From Chloroflexota bacterium (GTDB taxonomy: Bacteria; Chloroflexota; Dehalococcoidia; Dehalococcoidales; RBG-16-60-22), in contig JACPQH010000115.1 of assembly GCA_016190585.1 (NCBI GenBank), positions 1 through 9,891 on the forward strand: a stretch of DNA of 9,891 bases, written 5' to 3'. A program made the position numbers and the translations under genes. Numbering within the stretch: the first letter of the stretch is position 1; each line of letters begins with the position of its first letter. Shown one piece after another: positions 1 through 7,437 of the stretch. The notes below the pieces were generated by a model that worked only from the letters and a program-made list of their open reading frames with translations, was not told the origin of the DNA and searched no databases.

Positions 1-5
1 GATTA

Positions 6-57
6 AGGTGAGGGCGTTGACCCGCGGGAGAGGATAGGTCAGGGCGTTGACCCGCGG
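6..57. repeat. 30-bp-period tandem repeat, two units
   Basis: A 22-bp segment at 6-27 recurs at 36-57 with one mismatch (G versus C at its fifth base); the shared core is AGGGCGTTGACCCGCGG. The period is 30 bp and only 8 bp separate the copies, which is too short for CRISPR spacers. The bases just before each copy (gatta / ggat) are also alike, so the array may continue past the left edge. No coding role is visible. Confidence 0.75.
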
Positions 58-78
58 AGTTTGACACCCTCATCCTAA

Positions 79-101
79 CCTTCTCCCATCGGGGGAGAAG
101 G
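79..101. repeat. Short inverted repeat (9-bp stem) in intergenic repeat DNA
   Basis: CCTTCTCCC at 79-87 pairs perfectly with GGGAGAAGG at 93-101 across a 5-nt loop. It is preceded by CCCTCATCCTAA (68-79). The combination resembles the dispersed intergenic palindromes seen in many GC-rich bacterial genomes; that comparison is from memory and was not searched. There is no T-run on either side, so it is not a convincing intrinsic terminator. Confidence 0.6.
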
Positions 102-188
102 GGACATGGTTGACTCGTTTGCCAGTTCTTCACAAGCCAGGATACGAAGCACCTGGAGTATCCGTATTTTCCGGGGTCAGGCAGATGC

Positions 189-332
189 TTCGCCGCGCTC
201 GGCTTGACATTTCGTCTTATGACCTTATCCGACATGAAAGGCTCCCGCATGACGGGAGGCTGTCATTGCGAGCGCAGCGAAGCAATCACCTGTTTGGCAG
301 ACTGCTTCCTCGCTACGCTCCCCGTAGTGACA
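189..332. repeat. Cluster of three degenerate copies of a dispersed intergenic repeat
   Basis: The core pattern is TCGCTGCGCTC, a short gap, then ATGACA. A degenerate plus-strand copy lies at 189-209, a good minus-strand copy at 261-280 (extending to 287), and a diverged plus-strand copy at 309-332. The last two face each other and form an imperfect inverted repeat of about 72 bp (261-332). Between the first two copies a 6-bp hairpin (CTCCCG 242-247 with CGGGAG 253-258) is also present. A fourth copy is at 2150-2169. These elements lie just downstream of the aminotransferase stop, where they could act as an mRNA 3' structure. Together with the repeats at 6-101 they account for most of the 345-nt gene-free stretch; I see no gene there. 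Confidence 0.6.
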
Positions 333-345
333 TTTGGAGTCCCGG

Positions 346-1533
346 CTAGACCCTGCGGTATTTATCCACGAAGCGCTTGATGCGGGCCAGGGCTTCCTCG
401 ATCTCGGCCAGCGAGGTGGCGTAGCAGCAGCGCACGTGGCCCTCGCCGCCCGGTCCGAAGGCCGAGCCCGGCACTACCGCCACCTTCTCTTCCATGAGCA
501 GCTTCTCCGAAAACTCCTCGGAGGTGATGCCGGTGGCAGCGATGGAGGGGAAGGCGTAGAAAGCGCCTCTTGGTTCGTAGCAGTCGAGACCGAGGTTGTT
601 CAGCCCCTTGACGATCATCTGGCGGCGCCGGTTGTAGTCGGCTACCATCTCCTGCACGGAGGTCTCCCCGCTACGCAGGGCCTCGATGGCGGCCACCTGC
701 GACATCGTCGGGGCGCACATCATGGTGTACTGGTGCACCTTGGTCATGGCCGCGATAATCTCTTTGCAGGCCGCGGCGTAGCCCACGCGCCAGCCGGTCA
801 TGGCGTAGGCCTTGGAGAACCCGCCCAGCAGGATGGTGTGCTCTTTTATGCCCGGCAGGCTGGAGACGCAGACATGCTCGACGCCGTAGACGAGGCGGGC
901 GTAGATCTCATCCGAAATGATGGTGAGCTGGTGGCGGCGGGCGAGCTCGGCGAGCTCCAGAAGGCTCTCGCGGCCCATCACGGCGCCGGTGGGGTTTGAC
1001 GGGTAGCCCATCAGGATGGCCCTGGTGCGCTCTGTCAGCCGGGCTTCGACCTCGGCGGCTTTAAGCTCGAAGTTGTCCTCGCACCGGGTGGGTACCCGGA
1101 CCGGCTCGCCGCCGGCCATGATGATGCAGGCGTCATAGGCGACATAGGCCGGGTCAGGCATGATGACCTCGTCGCCGGGGTTGATGATGGCGCGCAGCGC
1201 CAGGTCCAGGGCCTCGCTGACGCCGACGGTGATGAGGAGCTCGCCGGCGGGGTCGTAGCTCACCCGGTGCAGGTTTTTAAGGTTCCTGGCGAGCTCCTGG
1301 CGCAGCTCCGGCATCCCGGAGTTGGAGGTGTACATGGTGTAGCCCTTTTCCAGGGAGGAAATGGCGGCCTCGGAGATATGCCAGGGAGTGGCGTAGTCCG
1401 GCTCGCCGACCCCCAGCGAGATGACGCCCTCCATCGAGGCCAGCAGGTCGAAGAACTTCCTTATGCCCGAGGGGGAGAGGCGGTTGACTCGCTGCGAAAT
1501 AAGCCCCTTTTTGCGCTGGATCTGTACTGACAT
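346..1533 (-). CDS. PLP-dependent class I/II aminotransferase
   Basis: This 395-residue protein has the fold type I PLP aminotransferase motifs in order: SNPTG at 179-183 (Asn180, cofactor ring contact), SDEIY at 207-211 (Asp208 and Tyr211), SK at 240-241 (Lys241 is the expected Schiff-base lysine), GWRVGY at 247-252 (Arg249, phosphate contact) and a C-terminal HVR (Arg368, expected substrate carboxylate contact). It should transfer an amino group between an amino acid and a 2-oxo acid in the cytoplasm. The family includes aspartate, alanine and aromatic aminotransferases, and I cannot name the substrate from sequence. The start has a strong Shine-Dalgarno (AAAGGAG) seven bases upstream, overlapping the stop of the regulator gene, so translation is probably coupled. 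The length is normal and no key residue is missing. The gene ends at TAG, directly before the repeat cluster on the left. Confidence 0.93.
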   Translation of the reverse strand: MSVQIQRKKGLISQRVNRLSPSGIRKFFDLLASMEGVISLGVGEPDYATPWHISEAAISSLEKGYTMYTSNSGMPELRQELARNLKNLHRVSYDPAGELLITVGVSEALDLALRAIINPGDEVIMPDPAYVAYDACIIMAGGEPVRVPTRCEDNFELKAAEVEARLTERTRAILMGYPSNPTGAVMGRESLLELAELARRHQLTIISDEIYARLVYGVEHVCVSSLPGIKEHTILLGGFSKAYAMTGWRVGYAAACKEIIAAMTKVHQYTMMCAPTMSQVAAIEALRSGETSVQEMVADYNRRRQMIVKGLNNLGLDCYEPRGAFYAFPSIAATGITSEEFSEKLLMEEKVAVVPGSAFGPGGEGHVRCCYATSLAEIEEALARIKRFVDKYRRV

Positions 1534-1544
1534 CGGCCTCTCCT

Positions 1545-2027
1545 TTACAGAACGACCGCCTGGCGCCTGACCTCTTCCGCGCCTTTGAGCGGCTCGCCAT
1601 CCTCTTTGTAGCGTTTCAGGACGAAGTGCGTCACCGTCCCCTGGACGCTGGCGACGTGCGACAGCTTCTGGGAGACGAAATCCCCGATCTCGCGCTCGGT
1701 CTTGCCCAGCACGATAAGCAGGAGGTCGTAGGTGCCCGAGGCCAGGTAGGCCGAGCGGACCTGGGGGAAGCGCGCGACGCGCTCGGCCACGGAGTCGAAA
1801 CCGGCCTCCGGCTCGGGGGTGACCTTGACCTCGATGAGCGCCCAGACGTGGTCGTTGCCCGCCTTGGCCCAGTCGATGATGGTCTTGTACTTCAGGATGG
1901 TGCGGTCAGCCTCAGCTTCGCTGATAAGCCTCGCCACCTCGTCGGGGGGGAGGTTGACCATTTTCGCGATGCGCTCCGGGGCGGCCCGGGCGTCATCTTC
2001 CAGAATTTTCAGTATCTCCTTCAGCAT
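1545..2027 (-). CDS. Lrp/AsnC-family transcriptional regulator
   Basis: A 160-residue protein with an N-terminal winged helix-turn-helix (about residues 1-50) and a C-terminal RAM/AsnC ligand-sensing domain (about 58-140, including the SGTYDLLLIV strand-turn at 98-106). Lrp-family proteins form dimers or octamers and sense amino acids. The open frame extends to an ATG at 2058-2060, but that codon overlaps the -10 box (2059-2064). The next ATG at 2027 is preceded by AGGTG five bases upstream and begins with the typical MLKEILKILEDDAR, so I place the start there. The aminotransferase begins 11 nt after the stop, so the pair is very likely one transcript. By family habit the regulator would control itself and the aminotransferase in response to an amino acid; this is inference. 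Confidence 0.9.
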   Translation of the reverse strand: MLKEILKILEDDARAAPERIAKMVNLPPDEVARLISEAEADRTILKYKTIIDWAKAGNDHVWALIEVKVTPEPEAGFDSVAERVARFPQVRSAYLASGTYDLLLIVLGKTEREIGDFVSQKLSHVASVQGTVTHFVLKRYKEDGEPLKGAEEVRRQAVVL

Positions 2028-2058
2028 GTGAACACCTGCACCCTTCGATAATGGACAC

Positions 2059-2087
2059 ATTATAGCAAATAGGTGTAGATGTTACCA
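2059..2087 (-). promoter_or_regulatory. Extended -10 promoter of the regulator-aminotransferase unit
   Basis: On the minus strand a perfect TATAAT (2059-2064) is preceded by TGC, giving the extended -10 form TGnTATAAT. The -35 at 17-nt spacing is poor (TGGTAA, 2082-2087, three of six matches), as is common for extended -10 promoters. A weak dyad GGT-n9-ACC (2072-2086) covers the spacer and -35 and could be an operator for the Lrp-type regulator; this is tentative. Confidence 0.6.
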
Positions 2088-2143
2088 CAAGGGAGAGCGG
2101 GAGAAAAAATCCGCCTCAGTACCCTTGCCCTTTTAAGTGCTAC

Positions 2144-2170
2144 AGACCCTCGCTGCGCTCAGCATGACAG
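2144..2170. repeat. Dispersed intergenic repeat, fourth copy
   Basis: This stretch has TCGCTGCGCTC (2150-2160), three bases, then ATGACA (2164-2169). It matches the minus-strand copy at 261-280 in both core blocks and in the 3-nt gap. It lies between the gatA stop and the regulator promoter, again downstream of a gene end. Apart from this and the promoter, I see nothing in 2061-2183 except a run of six T on the minus strand (near 2104-2109) without a hairpin in front of it. Confidence 0.6.
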
Positions 2171-2183
2171 CTTGGACAGCCGG

Positions 2184-3635
2184 CTATTCCCCCGGTCTTC
2201 TCTTGTGCCAGCCGGCGGCCTGCTCGTAGGCGTGGGCGATCTTTAATATCGTCTCCTCGGCGAAGGGCTTGCCGATTATCTGAAGGCCGACCGGCAGGCC
2301 GACGGCGAAGCCGCCCGGGACCGAGATGGCCGGCAGCCCGGCGATATTAATCGGCAGGGTGCAGACGTCGCTGAGGTACATCTGGATGGGGTCGGCGGTC
2401 TTCTCGCCGATGCGGAAGGGCACGGTGGGGGAGGTCGGCGTAACCAGGGCGTCGTACTTCTCGAAAGCCCGGTCGAACTCGCGCCGTATCAGGGTGCGCA
2501 CCTTCTGGGCTTTGAGGTAGTAGGCGTCATAGTAGCCGGCGGACAGGGCGTAGGTGCCGAGCATGATGCGCCGCTTGACCTCGGCGCCGAAGCCGAACTC
2601 GCGGGTCTTCTCCATCGATTCCCACATGGTGCCGGCCGGGTAGGAGAAACCGTACTTCACGCCGTCGTAGCGCGCCAGGTTGGCCGAGGCCTCGGAGGGC
2701 GCGATGATATAGTACACGGCCAGCGCATCTCCGGTCAGCGGCAGGGACACCTCACGGTCGACCGCGGCCCCGAGCCCGGCGAGCTTCTGGATGGCGGCCT
2801 CGACCGCTGCCTGCACCCCCGGCTGCATCCCCTCGACAAAGTACTCTTTCGGCACGCCGATACGCAGCCCGCGGATATCCCCGGTGAGGCAGCGGGTATA
2901 GTCGGGTACCGGCGCCGGGACCGAGGTCGAGTCGCAGCTATCGTGGCCGGCAAGGGCGTTGAGCACGAGGGCGGCATCGGTGACGTCCAGCGTCAGCGGG
3001 CCGATCTGGTCGAGCGAGCTGGCGAAGGCCACCAGTCCGTAGCGGCTGACCCGCCCGTAGGTGGGCTTCAGGCCGACGACGCTGCAGAAGCCGGCCGGCT
3101 GGCGGATGCTGCCGCCGGTATCCGAGCCCAGGGCGTAGCAGGCCTCGCCCGCCGCCACGGAGGCTGCCGAGCCGCCGCTGCTGCCCCCCGGTACCCGCGA
3201 CAGGTCCCAGGGGTTGCGGGTGGGCGTGAACGCCGAGTTCTCCGTCGACGAGCCCATGGCGAATTCGTCCATGTTGGCCTTGCCGACCATCACCATGCCG
3301 GCGGTTTTGAGCTTCTGTATGACGGTCGCCTCATAGGGCGGTATGAAGTTCTCCAGCATCCTGGAGGAGCAGGTGGTGCGCACGCCCCGGGTGCAGATGT
3401 TGTCCTTGATAATGGCCGGAATGCCGGTCAGCGGGCCGCCCTCGCCTTTGGCCAGGGCCTCATCGGCCTGCGCCGCCTGCTCCAGGGCAAGCTCCCCGGT
3501 AACGGTTACCAGGGCGTGAATACCGGGTTCCAGCCGGTTGATTCGCTCCAGGTAGTCCCGCGTCAGCTCCCGCGAGGAAATCCGGCGCTTTTTGAGGAGC
3601 TCGCCGGCTTCGCGGATGGTATAGACATGGTCCAT
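2184..3635 (-). CDS. gatA: Glutamyl/aspartyl-tRNA amidotransferase subunit A
   Basis: GatA is the glutaminase subunit of GatCAB. It releases ammonia from glutamine, which GatB uses to convert Glu-tRNA(Gln) or Asp-tRNA(Asn) to the correctly charged form. The 483-residue length is normal for the family. The amidase signature is complete: Lys77 (GIPAIIKDN), Ser152 in the GGSSGGS loop (150-156) and Ser176 in SDTGGS (171-176). These form the expected Lys-cisSer-Ser triad. The start ATG lies 2 nt after the gatC stop with GGAG just upstream, so the two genes are translated together. gatB does not follow; the next gene is a regulator under its own promoter. I would expect gatB elsewhere in the genome. 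Related amidases share this fold, but linkage to gatC makes GatA the clear choice. Confidence 0.96.
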   Translation of the reverse strand: MDHVYTIREAGELLKKRRISSRELTRDYLERINRLEPGIHALVTVTGELALEQAAQADEALAKGEGGPLTGIPAIIKDNICTRGVRTTCSSRMLENFIPPYEATVIQKLKTAGMVMVGKANMDEFAMGSSTENSAFTPTRNPWDLSRVPGGSSGGSAASVAAGEACYALGSDTGGSIRQPAGFCSVVGLKPTYGRVSRYGLVAFASSLDQIGPLTLDVTDAALVLNALAGHDSCDSTSVPAPVPDYTRCLTGDIRGLRIGVPKEYFVEGMQPGVQAAVEAAIQKLAGLGAAVDREVSLPLTGDALAVYYIIAPSEASANLARYDGVKYGFSYPAGTMWESMEKTREFGFGAEVKRRIMLGTYALSAGYYDAYYLKAQKVRTLIRREFDRAFEKYDALVTPTSPTVPFRIGEKTADPIQMYLSDVCTLPINIAGLPAISVPGGFAVGLPVGLQIIGKPFAEETILKIAHAYEQAAGWHKRRPGE

Positions 3636-3637
3636 TA

Positions 3638-3925
3638 TTACTCCAGCACCGCCCGGACTTTGAAGAGGTCGTCCTCGCGCTGGGGGGCGTTGGCCAGCAC
3701 CTCGGCGGGGGACAGCGAGGGACAGACGGTATCATCGCGCATGACGTTCTGCAGGCTGACGGACTGGGCGGTGGGGGGAACGCCGGCGGTATCCACCTGG
3801 TTCAGGACCTCGAAGTTCTGGAGGATGTTGGAGAGCTGCTCCCGGAAACGGTCGACCTCTTCACCGGTCAGCCCGAGCCGGGCCAGCCGGGCGATGTGAA
3901 GGACCTCGTCACGACTCAGCGTCAT
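3638..3925 (-). CDS. gatC: Glutamyl/aspartyl-tRNA amidotransferase subunit C
   Basis: GatC is the small subunit that wraps around GatA and stabilises its contact with GatB. The protein has the family features: the N-terminal [17 protein letters not shown] helix, the amphipathic [14 protein letters not shown] segment, and a C-terminal [14 protein letters not shown] motif. Two starts are possible: GTG at 3931 or ATG at 3925. GAGG lies five bases before the ATG, while the GTG would lie inside that Shine-Dalgarno. I therefore use the ATG (95 residues; the GTG would add Val/Met-Ala). The gene is the first of a gatC-gatA pair. Confidence 0.93.
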   Translation of the reverse strand: MTLSRDEVLHIARLARLGLTGEEVDRFREQLSNILQNFEVLNQVDTAGVPPTAQSVSLQNVMRDDTVCPSLSPAEVLANAPQREDDLFKVRAVLE

Positions 3926-3954
3926 AGCCACCTCAAAGCGACAAACTCAGGGAA

Positions 3955-3983
3955 ATTATAGCACCCGGCTTTGAGGAGGAGCA
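3955..3983 (-). promoter_or_regulatory. Extended -10 promoter of gatCA
   Basis: The minus strand has TATAAT at 3955-3960 preceded by TGC, the same TGCTATAAT sequence found before the regulator gene. The -35 is weak: TTGCTC at 3979-3984 with 18-nt spacing is the best choice. It lies between the CoA-transferase stop (3991) and gatC, giving gatCA its own transcription start about 25 nt before the ATG. Confidence 0.55.
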
Positions 3984-3990
3984 AGGCAAG

Positions 3991-6411
3991 TCAGCCAGTC
4001 TTGACGACCCCCGCCCGCTCCAGGTTCCCGATGCGCGTTTCCGGGTAGCCCGCCAGAGAGGCCAGCACCTCCCGGGTGTGCTCCCCCAGCCCCGGCGATG
4101 GCCGCTTGAAGCTGAAGGCGGGTATGCCGTGACGCCACGGGTTGCTGATAAGGGTGACTTTCCCCGCCCGGGGGTGGTTCTGCTCGACGGTCATCCGGTT
4201 GCACGTGACCTGCTCGTGGACGGGCTCAAACAGGTCTTTGAACGACAGCACCGGCGCGGCCATGCCGCCGCACTCGGTTATCAGGTTGACCAGGTCGTCG
4301 GCCCTCCAGTTCTTGAAGACCTTCTCCAGCACCGGCCGGAGCTCCCGGGCGTCCCGGCTCAGCCCCTGGCCGGAGTTGAAAGCCCGCACGCCCTTGTCAA
4401 CAAAATCTTTATCGTTGAGCATAGCCTCCAGGCCGATGCGCCGGCAGAAGTTTTCGAAGTTGCTCCGCGCCAGCTTGTCGCTCTTGGCGATCATGCTGAA
4501 CATGATGGGTTTGTCGGCGGTCTGGAAACCGGTCTGGGGCCGGTCGTAAGGGCCGGTGACCCAGTAGCCCGCCCAGTTTTCCGTGCCGGAGAGCGGGATG
4601 ATGCCGTGGAGGATCATGTACATGGCCACGCCGAACGAGGATATGCTGATCCTCTCGCCGGTGTGCCGGCCGCGATGGTTGTGGATGGCCGCCAGGACGG
4701 CGATGGCGGTGAGCAGGCCGGTCAGCGAGGAGTAGACATCGGCGCCGACCCTGACCGGCTCCCCACCCGGTTCGCCCAGCCAGCCCATCATGCCGGACAT
4801 CCCCTGTATCTCGAGCTCGGTGGCCGCCCGCTTCCGGTAGGGGCCCCGCTCGCCGAACAGGCTCAGGGAGCAGTAGATGAGGTCTTTCTTGAAGCGGCAA
4901 AGATCGCGGTAGCCGAGCTTCAGTACCTCGGCCTCGCCCGGACGCAAGTCCTCGATAAACACATCGCATGATTTAGCCAGGTCGCGGACGACTGCCGCGC
5001 CTTCCGCGGTGGTGTAGTCCACGACGACGCTCTTCTTATCATGGTTGTGCTGCATGAAGATGGCGCTCTCGCCGTTAACGGCCGGGCCGAGGCTCCGGGC
5101 GTAGTCGCCGCCGGGTTTTTCTACCTTGATTACCTCAGCCCCGAGGGTGCCAAGCTGCGCCGTGCAGGCGGGTCCGGCGATGCCCTGGGTCATGTCGAGC
5201 ACCCTCAGGCCCTGGAGCGGCTCGCACGGCCCAACGCCGGTGGTTGCCGCCGGTTCACGCGGCCGGGCCCGCGCCAGCGAGACGATGTAGTCGCGGTCGG
5301 CATCGAAAGCGGGCGGCGGCTCTACCGGCACGGAGCCGGCCTTCTCGAACGCCCACGGGACATTGTATGAATATTTCATCGGGCCGTAGACCGAGGCCCG
5401 CTCTTTGATGAGTTCGTTCTCCCTGACGTGGGGGTCGCGCATGAGCTCTTCCACACCCAGGATAGGGGAGAAGGGGACATCATGCCGTTCGAGCTGCCAC
5501 AGCCACCAGACGAGGGGCTTGTCCCCAATCTTGCTTTGGATAATCCGGTTGACCTCGGCGCGCCGCGACAGGCGGGCGTCGTTGGTGCGGAAACGCTCGT
5601 CGTCAATCAGCTCGGTCATCTCGAGGGCGGCGCAGAGGTCGCTCCAGTGGGCGCGGGTGAAAGCCGAGACGAGCACGTACCGGCCGTCCTGGGTGAGGTA
5701 GGCGCGTGACGGGCATATCACGGCGCTCTCGCTGCCCCGCCTCTCCGGCTCCCGGCCGGTGGCCAGGTAATCCGCCAGCCGGGTGGATTCCAGGAAGAGG
5801 CAGGAGGAGAACTCATCGAGGTCGATGTACTGCCCCCGCCCCGTCCGCTGGCGCTGCCGCAGGGCGACGATGCAGGCCTGGGCGATGACTATCGAGCCGG
5901 TGCCGTCCACCAGGGCCACGTAGCGGCACCACTCGGGCGGCCCGCCCGGTTTGCCGTTGAGGCTGACGAAGCCGCTCATGGCCTGGATAAAATGGTCGGC
6001 GCCGCCGAATTTCGTGAAGGGGCCGGTGTGCCCGTAGGCGGCGGACGAGGCGTAGATGATGGCCGGATTTACCTTCGAGACGGCGTCATAGCCGAAGCCC
6101 AGCCGGTCCAGCGCCCCGGTGCGGCGGTTTTCGATAAGGATATCGGACTGCCGGATAATCTTGAAGGCGAGGTCCCGGCTCTCGTCATTATCCTTGAGAC
6201 CCAGGATGATGTTCTTGCTGTTGTGGTGCGCGCCGAGATAGGTGCTGCCGGTACCGCCGATGAGCGGCGGGACGCGGGCCAGGCCGTCGATATAGTCCGG
6301 CTCGATGCGGATGACCTCGGCGCCTAGGGTGCCCAGCAGCCCGCAGGCCTGGGGCCCGACCCCGAACGCGCCCATATCCAGAACCCTGATACCGGCCAGA
6401 GGTCCAGGCAT
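3991..6411 (-). CDS. Tandem-domain family III (CaiB/BaiF) CoA-transferase
   Basis: Family III CoA-transferases move CoA between a thioester and a carboxylic acid in the cytoplasm through an aspartyl-CoA thioester intermediate. This 806-residue protein has two copies of the domain in one chain, where a typical member has about 400. Domain 1 covers about 1-395 and domain 2 about 398-806. Each opens with the family motif (GIRVLDMGAFGVGP at 7-20; GLRVLDMTQGIAGP at 401-414), and each continues with LGTLGAEVI. Domain 1 keeps the expected catalytic aspartate (Asp169, in ALVDGTGS). In domain 2 the aligned position in RVGADVYSSLTG is Ser561, with Asp558 three residues earlier. Domain 2 ends in the usual PSPGLGEHT (771-779), while domain 1 ends in a degenerate PPPAFDADRDYIV. 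The start has a G-rich Shine-Dalgarno (AAGGGGGGA). It follows the upstream unknown gene by 52 nt and is probably cotranscribed. The substrate is unknown. DMSP lyase DddD has the same double architecture, but I see no support for that function. Confidence 0.92.
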   Translation of the reverse strand: MPGPLAGIRVLDMGAFGVGPQACGLLGTLGAEVIRIEPDYIDGLARVPPLIGGTGSTYLGAHHNSKNIILGLKDNDESRDLAFKIIRQSDILIENRRTGALDRLGFGYDAVSKVNPAIIYASSAAYGHTGPFTKFGGADHFIQAMSGFVSLNGKPGGPPEWCRYVALVDGTGSIVIAQACIVALRQRQRTGRGQYIDLDEFSSCLFLESTRLADYLATGREPERRGSESAVICPSRAYLTQDGRYVLVSAFTRAHWSDLCAALEMTELIDDERFRTNDARLSRRAEVNRIIQSKIGDKPLVWWLWQLERHDVPFSPILGVEELMRDPHVRENELIKERASVYGPMKYSYNVPWAFEKAGSVPVEPPPAFDADRDYIVSLARARPREPAATTGVGPCEPLQGLRVLDMTQGIAGPACTAQLGTLGAEVIKVEKPGGDYARSLGPAVNGESAIFMQHNHDKKSVVVDYTTAEGAAVVRDLAKSCDVFIEDLRPGEAEVLKLGYRDLCRFKKDLIYCSLSLFGERGPYRKRAATELEIQGMSGMMGWLGEPGGEPVRVGADVYSSLTGLLTAIAVLAAIHNHRGRHTGERISISSFGVAMYMILHGIIPLSGTENWAGYWVTGPYDRPQTGFQTADKPIMFSMIAKSDKLARSNFENFCRRIGLEAMLNDKDFVDKGVRAFNSGQGLSRDARELRPVLEKVFKNWRADDLVNLITECGGMAAPVLSFKDLFEPVHEQVTCNRMTVEQNHPRAGKVTLISNPWRHGIPAFSFKRPSPGLGEHTREVLASLAGYPETRIGNLERAGVVKTG

Positions 6412-6463
6412 AGTCCCCCCTTACGCTCGTTTATTTGCTCCGCCGCCGGGAGAACCGAGCTTC

Positions 6464-7348
6464 CTATTTGGGCGGCGCCGGCGGATAGAAGGTGTACCAT
6501 TGCTTCATGGCGTCTAAATCGAACTGGGCAGCCGGAGGCACGGTGCGGGCCGCCGGGCGCGCTACCGGAGGCTCCCCCTTGACCGACTTCACCAGCGCCA
6601 TGACCTTCTCGATATCGGCCGCCTGTCCCTCGAGGGAGAGCACCACGGCGCCTTCCGAGCCGGCCACACCCCCGGCGGCCACCTGGACGGCGCACACCCC
6701 GCACAGCAGCTCGAAGGCCTGTATCTCCGTGACCACCCGGGCGTTGGGCAGGGGTATGACGGCGGCCGGCACCCCGGTGCTGTACTTGAAGTGGTAGATG
6801 CCGCAGACCCAGCTCGCCCGCTCGACGGAGGGGATGAGCTTTTCCAGCCCGGCGGCGACGATGAGGTGGCTGCCGCGCGACTGCAGTATCGGCTCGACCT
6901 CACCCACGGTGCCGCCGCGGTCGCCGGCGACGAAGACCCCGGCGTTGCCCTGCGGGTCGATGCAGTTGGCTCCCTTGATGACGATATCGGCGGGGGTGAA
7001 GTCGGCGAGGGCCTCGTTCGGGGCGATCTTGAGGCGCTTGCCCTGCCGGAGGATGACCGGCTGCATCCTGACGCCGGCCGGGACGGCCGCCAGCTCGCCA
7101 TCGAAGATAACGCCGGCGGCGTAGTGGCTCCTGGGTTCAACCTTCTCGCCGGTAAGCTCCTCCAGGACGAAGGCGTTGGTGATGCCGCGGGCGAGATATA
7201 TCGTACCGTGCTGGAGGGCGTGCTTGACCTCGGGCAGGGCGGTCACGGCCCGGGCGATGAGCCGTTTGGACTCGGCGGGTGTCAGGCAGACCAGGGCCCG
7301 GACCGGCGCTTCGGCCGGCTCCCGGCGGGTAGAAACGGGGTAAAACAT
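6464..7348 (-). CDS. Conserved-looking protein of unknown function, possibly CoA-transferase-like fold
   Basis: I do not recognise this 294-residue protein with certainty. It has no signal peptide or membrane helix. The N-terminal half contains LTPAESKRLIARAV (22-35), a GTIYLARGITNAFVLEEL segment (48-65) and a glycine-rich stretch DIVIKGANCIDPQGNAGV (121-138). The segment from about 205 to 255 looks like a small alpha/beta ligand-binding unit, and the tail (259-294) is rich in Pro and Ala. The ESKRLIA helix and the KGAN-DPxGNA stretch recall the ISOCOT/family I CoA-transferase fold, but this is a guess from motif resemblance. The start has AAAGGAG eight bases upstream. A strong promoter lies upstream and the tandem CoA-transferase follows after 52 nt, suggesting a role in the same acyl-CoA pathway. 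Confidence 0.8.
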   Translation of the reverse strand: MFYPVSTRREPAEAPVRALVCLTPAESKRLIARAVTALPEVKHALQHGTIYLARGITNAFVLEELTGEKVEPRSHYAAGVIFDGELAAVPAGVRMQPVILRQGKRLKIAPNEALADFTPADIVIKGANCIDPQGNAGVFVAGDRGGTVGEVEPILQSRGSHLIVAAGLEKLIPSVERASWVCGIYHFKYSTGVPAAVIPLPNARVVTEIQAFELLCGVCAVQVAAGGVAGSEGAVVLSLEGQAADIEKVMALVKSVKGEPPVARPAARTVPPAAQFDLDAMKQWYTFYPPAPPK

Positions 7349-7401
7349 CTATCTTCTCCTTTAACGTCTGTTCGGGAATGATAAAGCCGGGATGATTAAA
7401 A

Positions 7402-7430
7402 AGTATATTTTATGGAGGGCAGGTTGTCAA
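7402..7430 (-). promoter_or_regulatory. Strong sigma-70-type promoter of the CoA-transferase unit
   Basis: The minus strand reads TTGACA (7425-7430), 17 nt, then TATACT (7402-7407). The -35 is perfect and the -10 differs from consensus at one base. Transcription should begin near 7395, giving a 5' leader of roughly 47 nt before the ATG at 7348. The promoter starts only 8 nt after the tRNA-Gly CCA end. Confidence 0.75.
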
Positions 7431-7437
7431 AAGAGTT

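Noticed and set aside
6..57. Start of a CRISPR array.
   Set aside because: Copies are separated by only 8 bp, there are only two units, and no cas gene is present.
334..999. Plus-strand open frame (221 codons) opposite the aminotransferase.
   Set aside because: Same reason: antisense to a gene with all PLP motifs, and low-complexity composition.
2028..2060. Longer start of the Lrp-type regulator (11 extra residues).
   Set aside because: The upstream ATG overlaps the -10 box, so it would lie ahead of the transcript start, and the ATG at 2027 has its own Shine-Dalgarno.
2943..3899. Long plus-strand open frame (318 codons) opposite gatA and gatC.
   Set aside because: It is antisense to two genes with complete family motifs, is rich in Gly, Ala, Arg and His as expected of high-GC shadow frames, and shows no recognisable domain.
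4078..4971. Plus-strand open frame (297 codons) opposite the CoA-transferase.
   Set aside because: It is a high-GC shadow of a gene whose own frame carries conserved motifs; it has no domain of its own.
5465..5480. A 16-base match (GGGGAGAAGGGGACAT) to positions 92-107, suggesting a repeat inserted in the CoA-transferase gene.
   Set aside because: The translated segment (HDVPFSPIL) fits the conserved family sequence at that point, so the match is more likely chance than insertion.
3991..6411. Identification as the DMSP lyase DddD.
   Set aside because: Only the two-domain plan agrees; the aspartate is in the other half and no DMSP-related neighbours are present.
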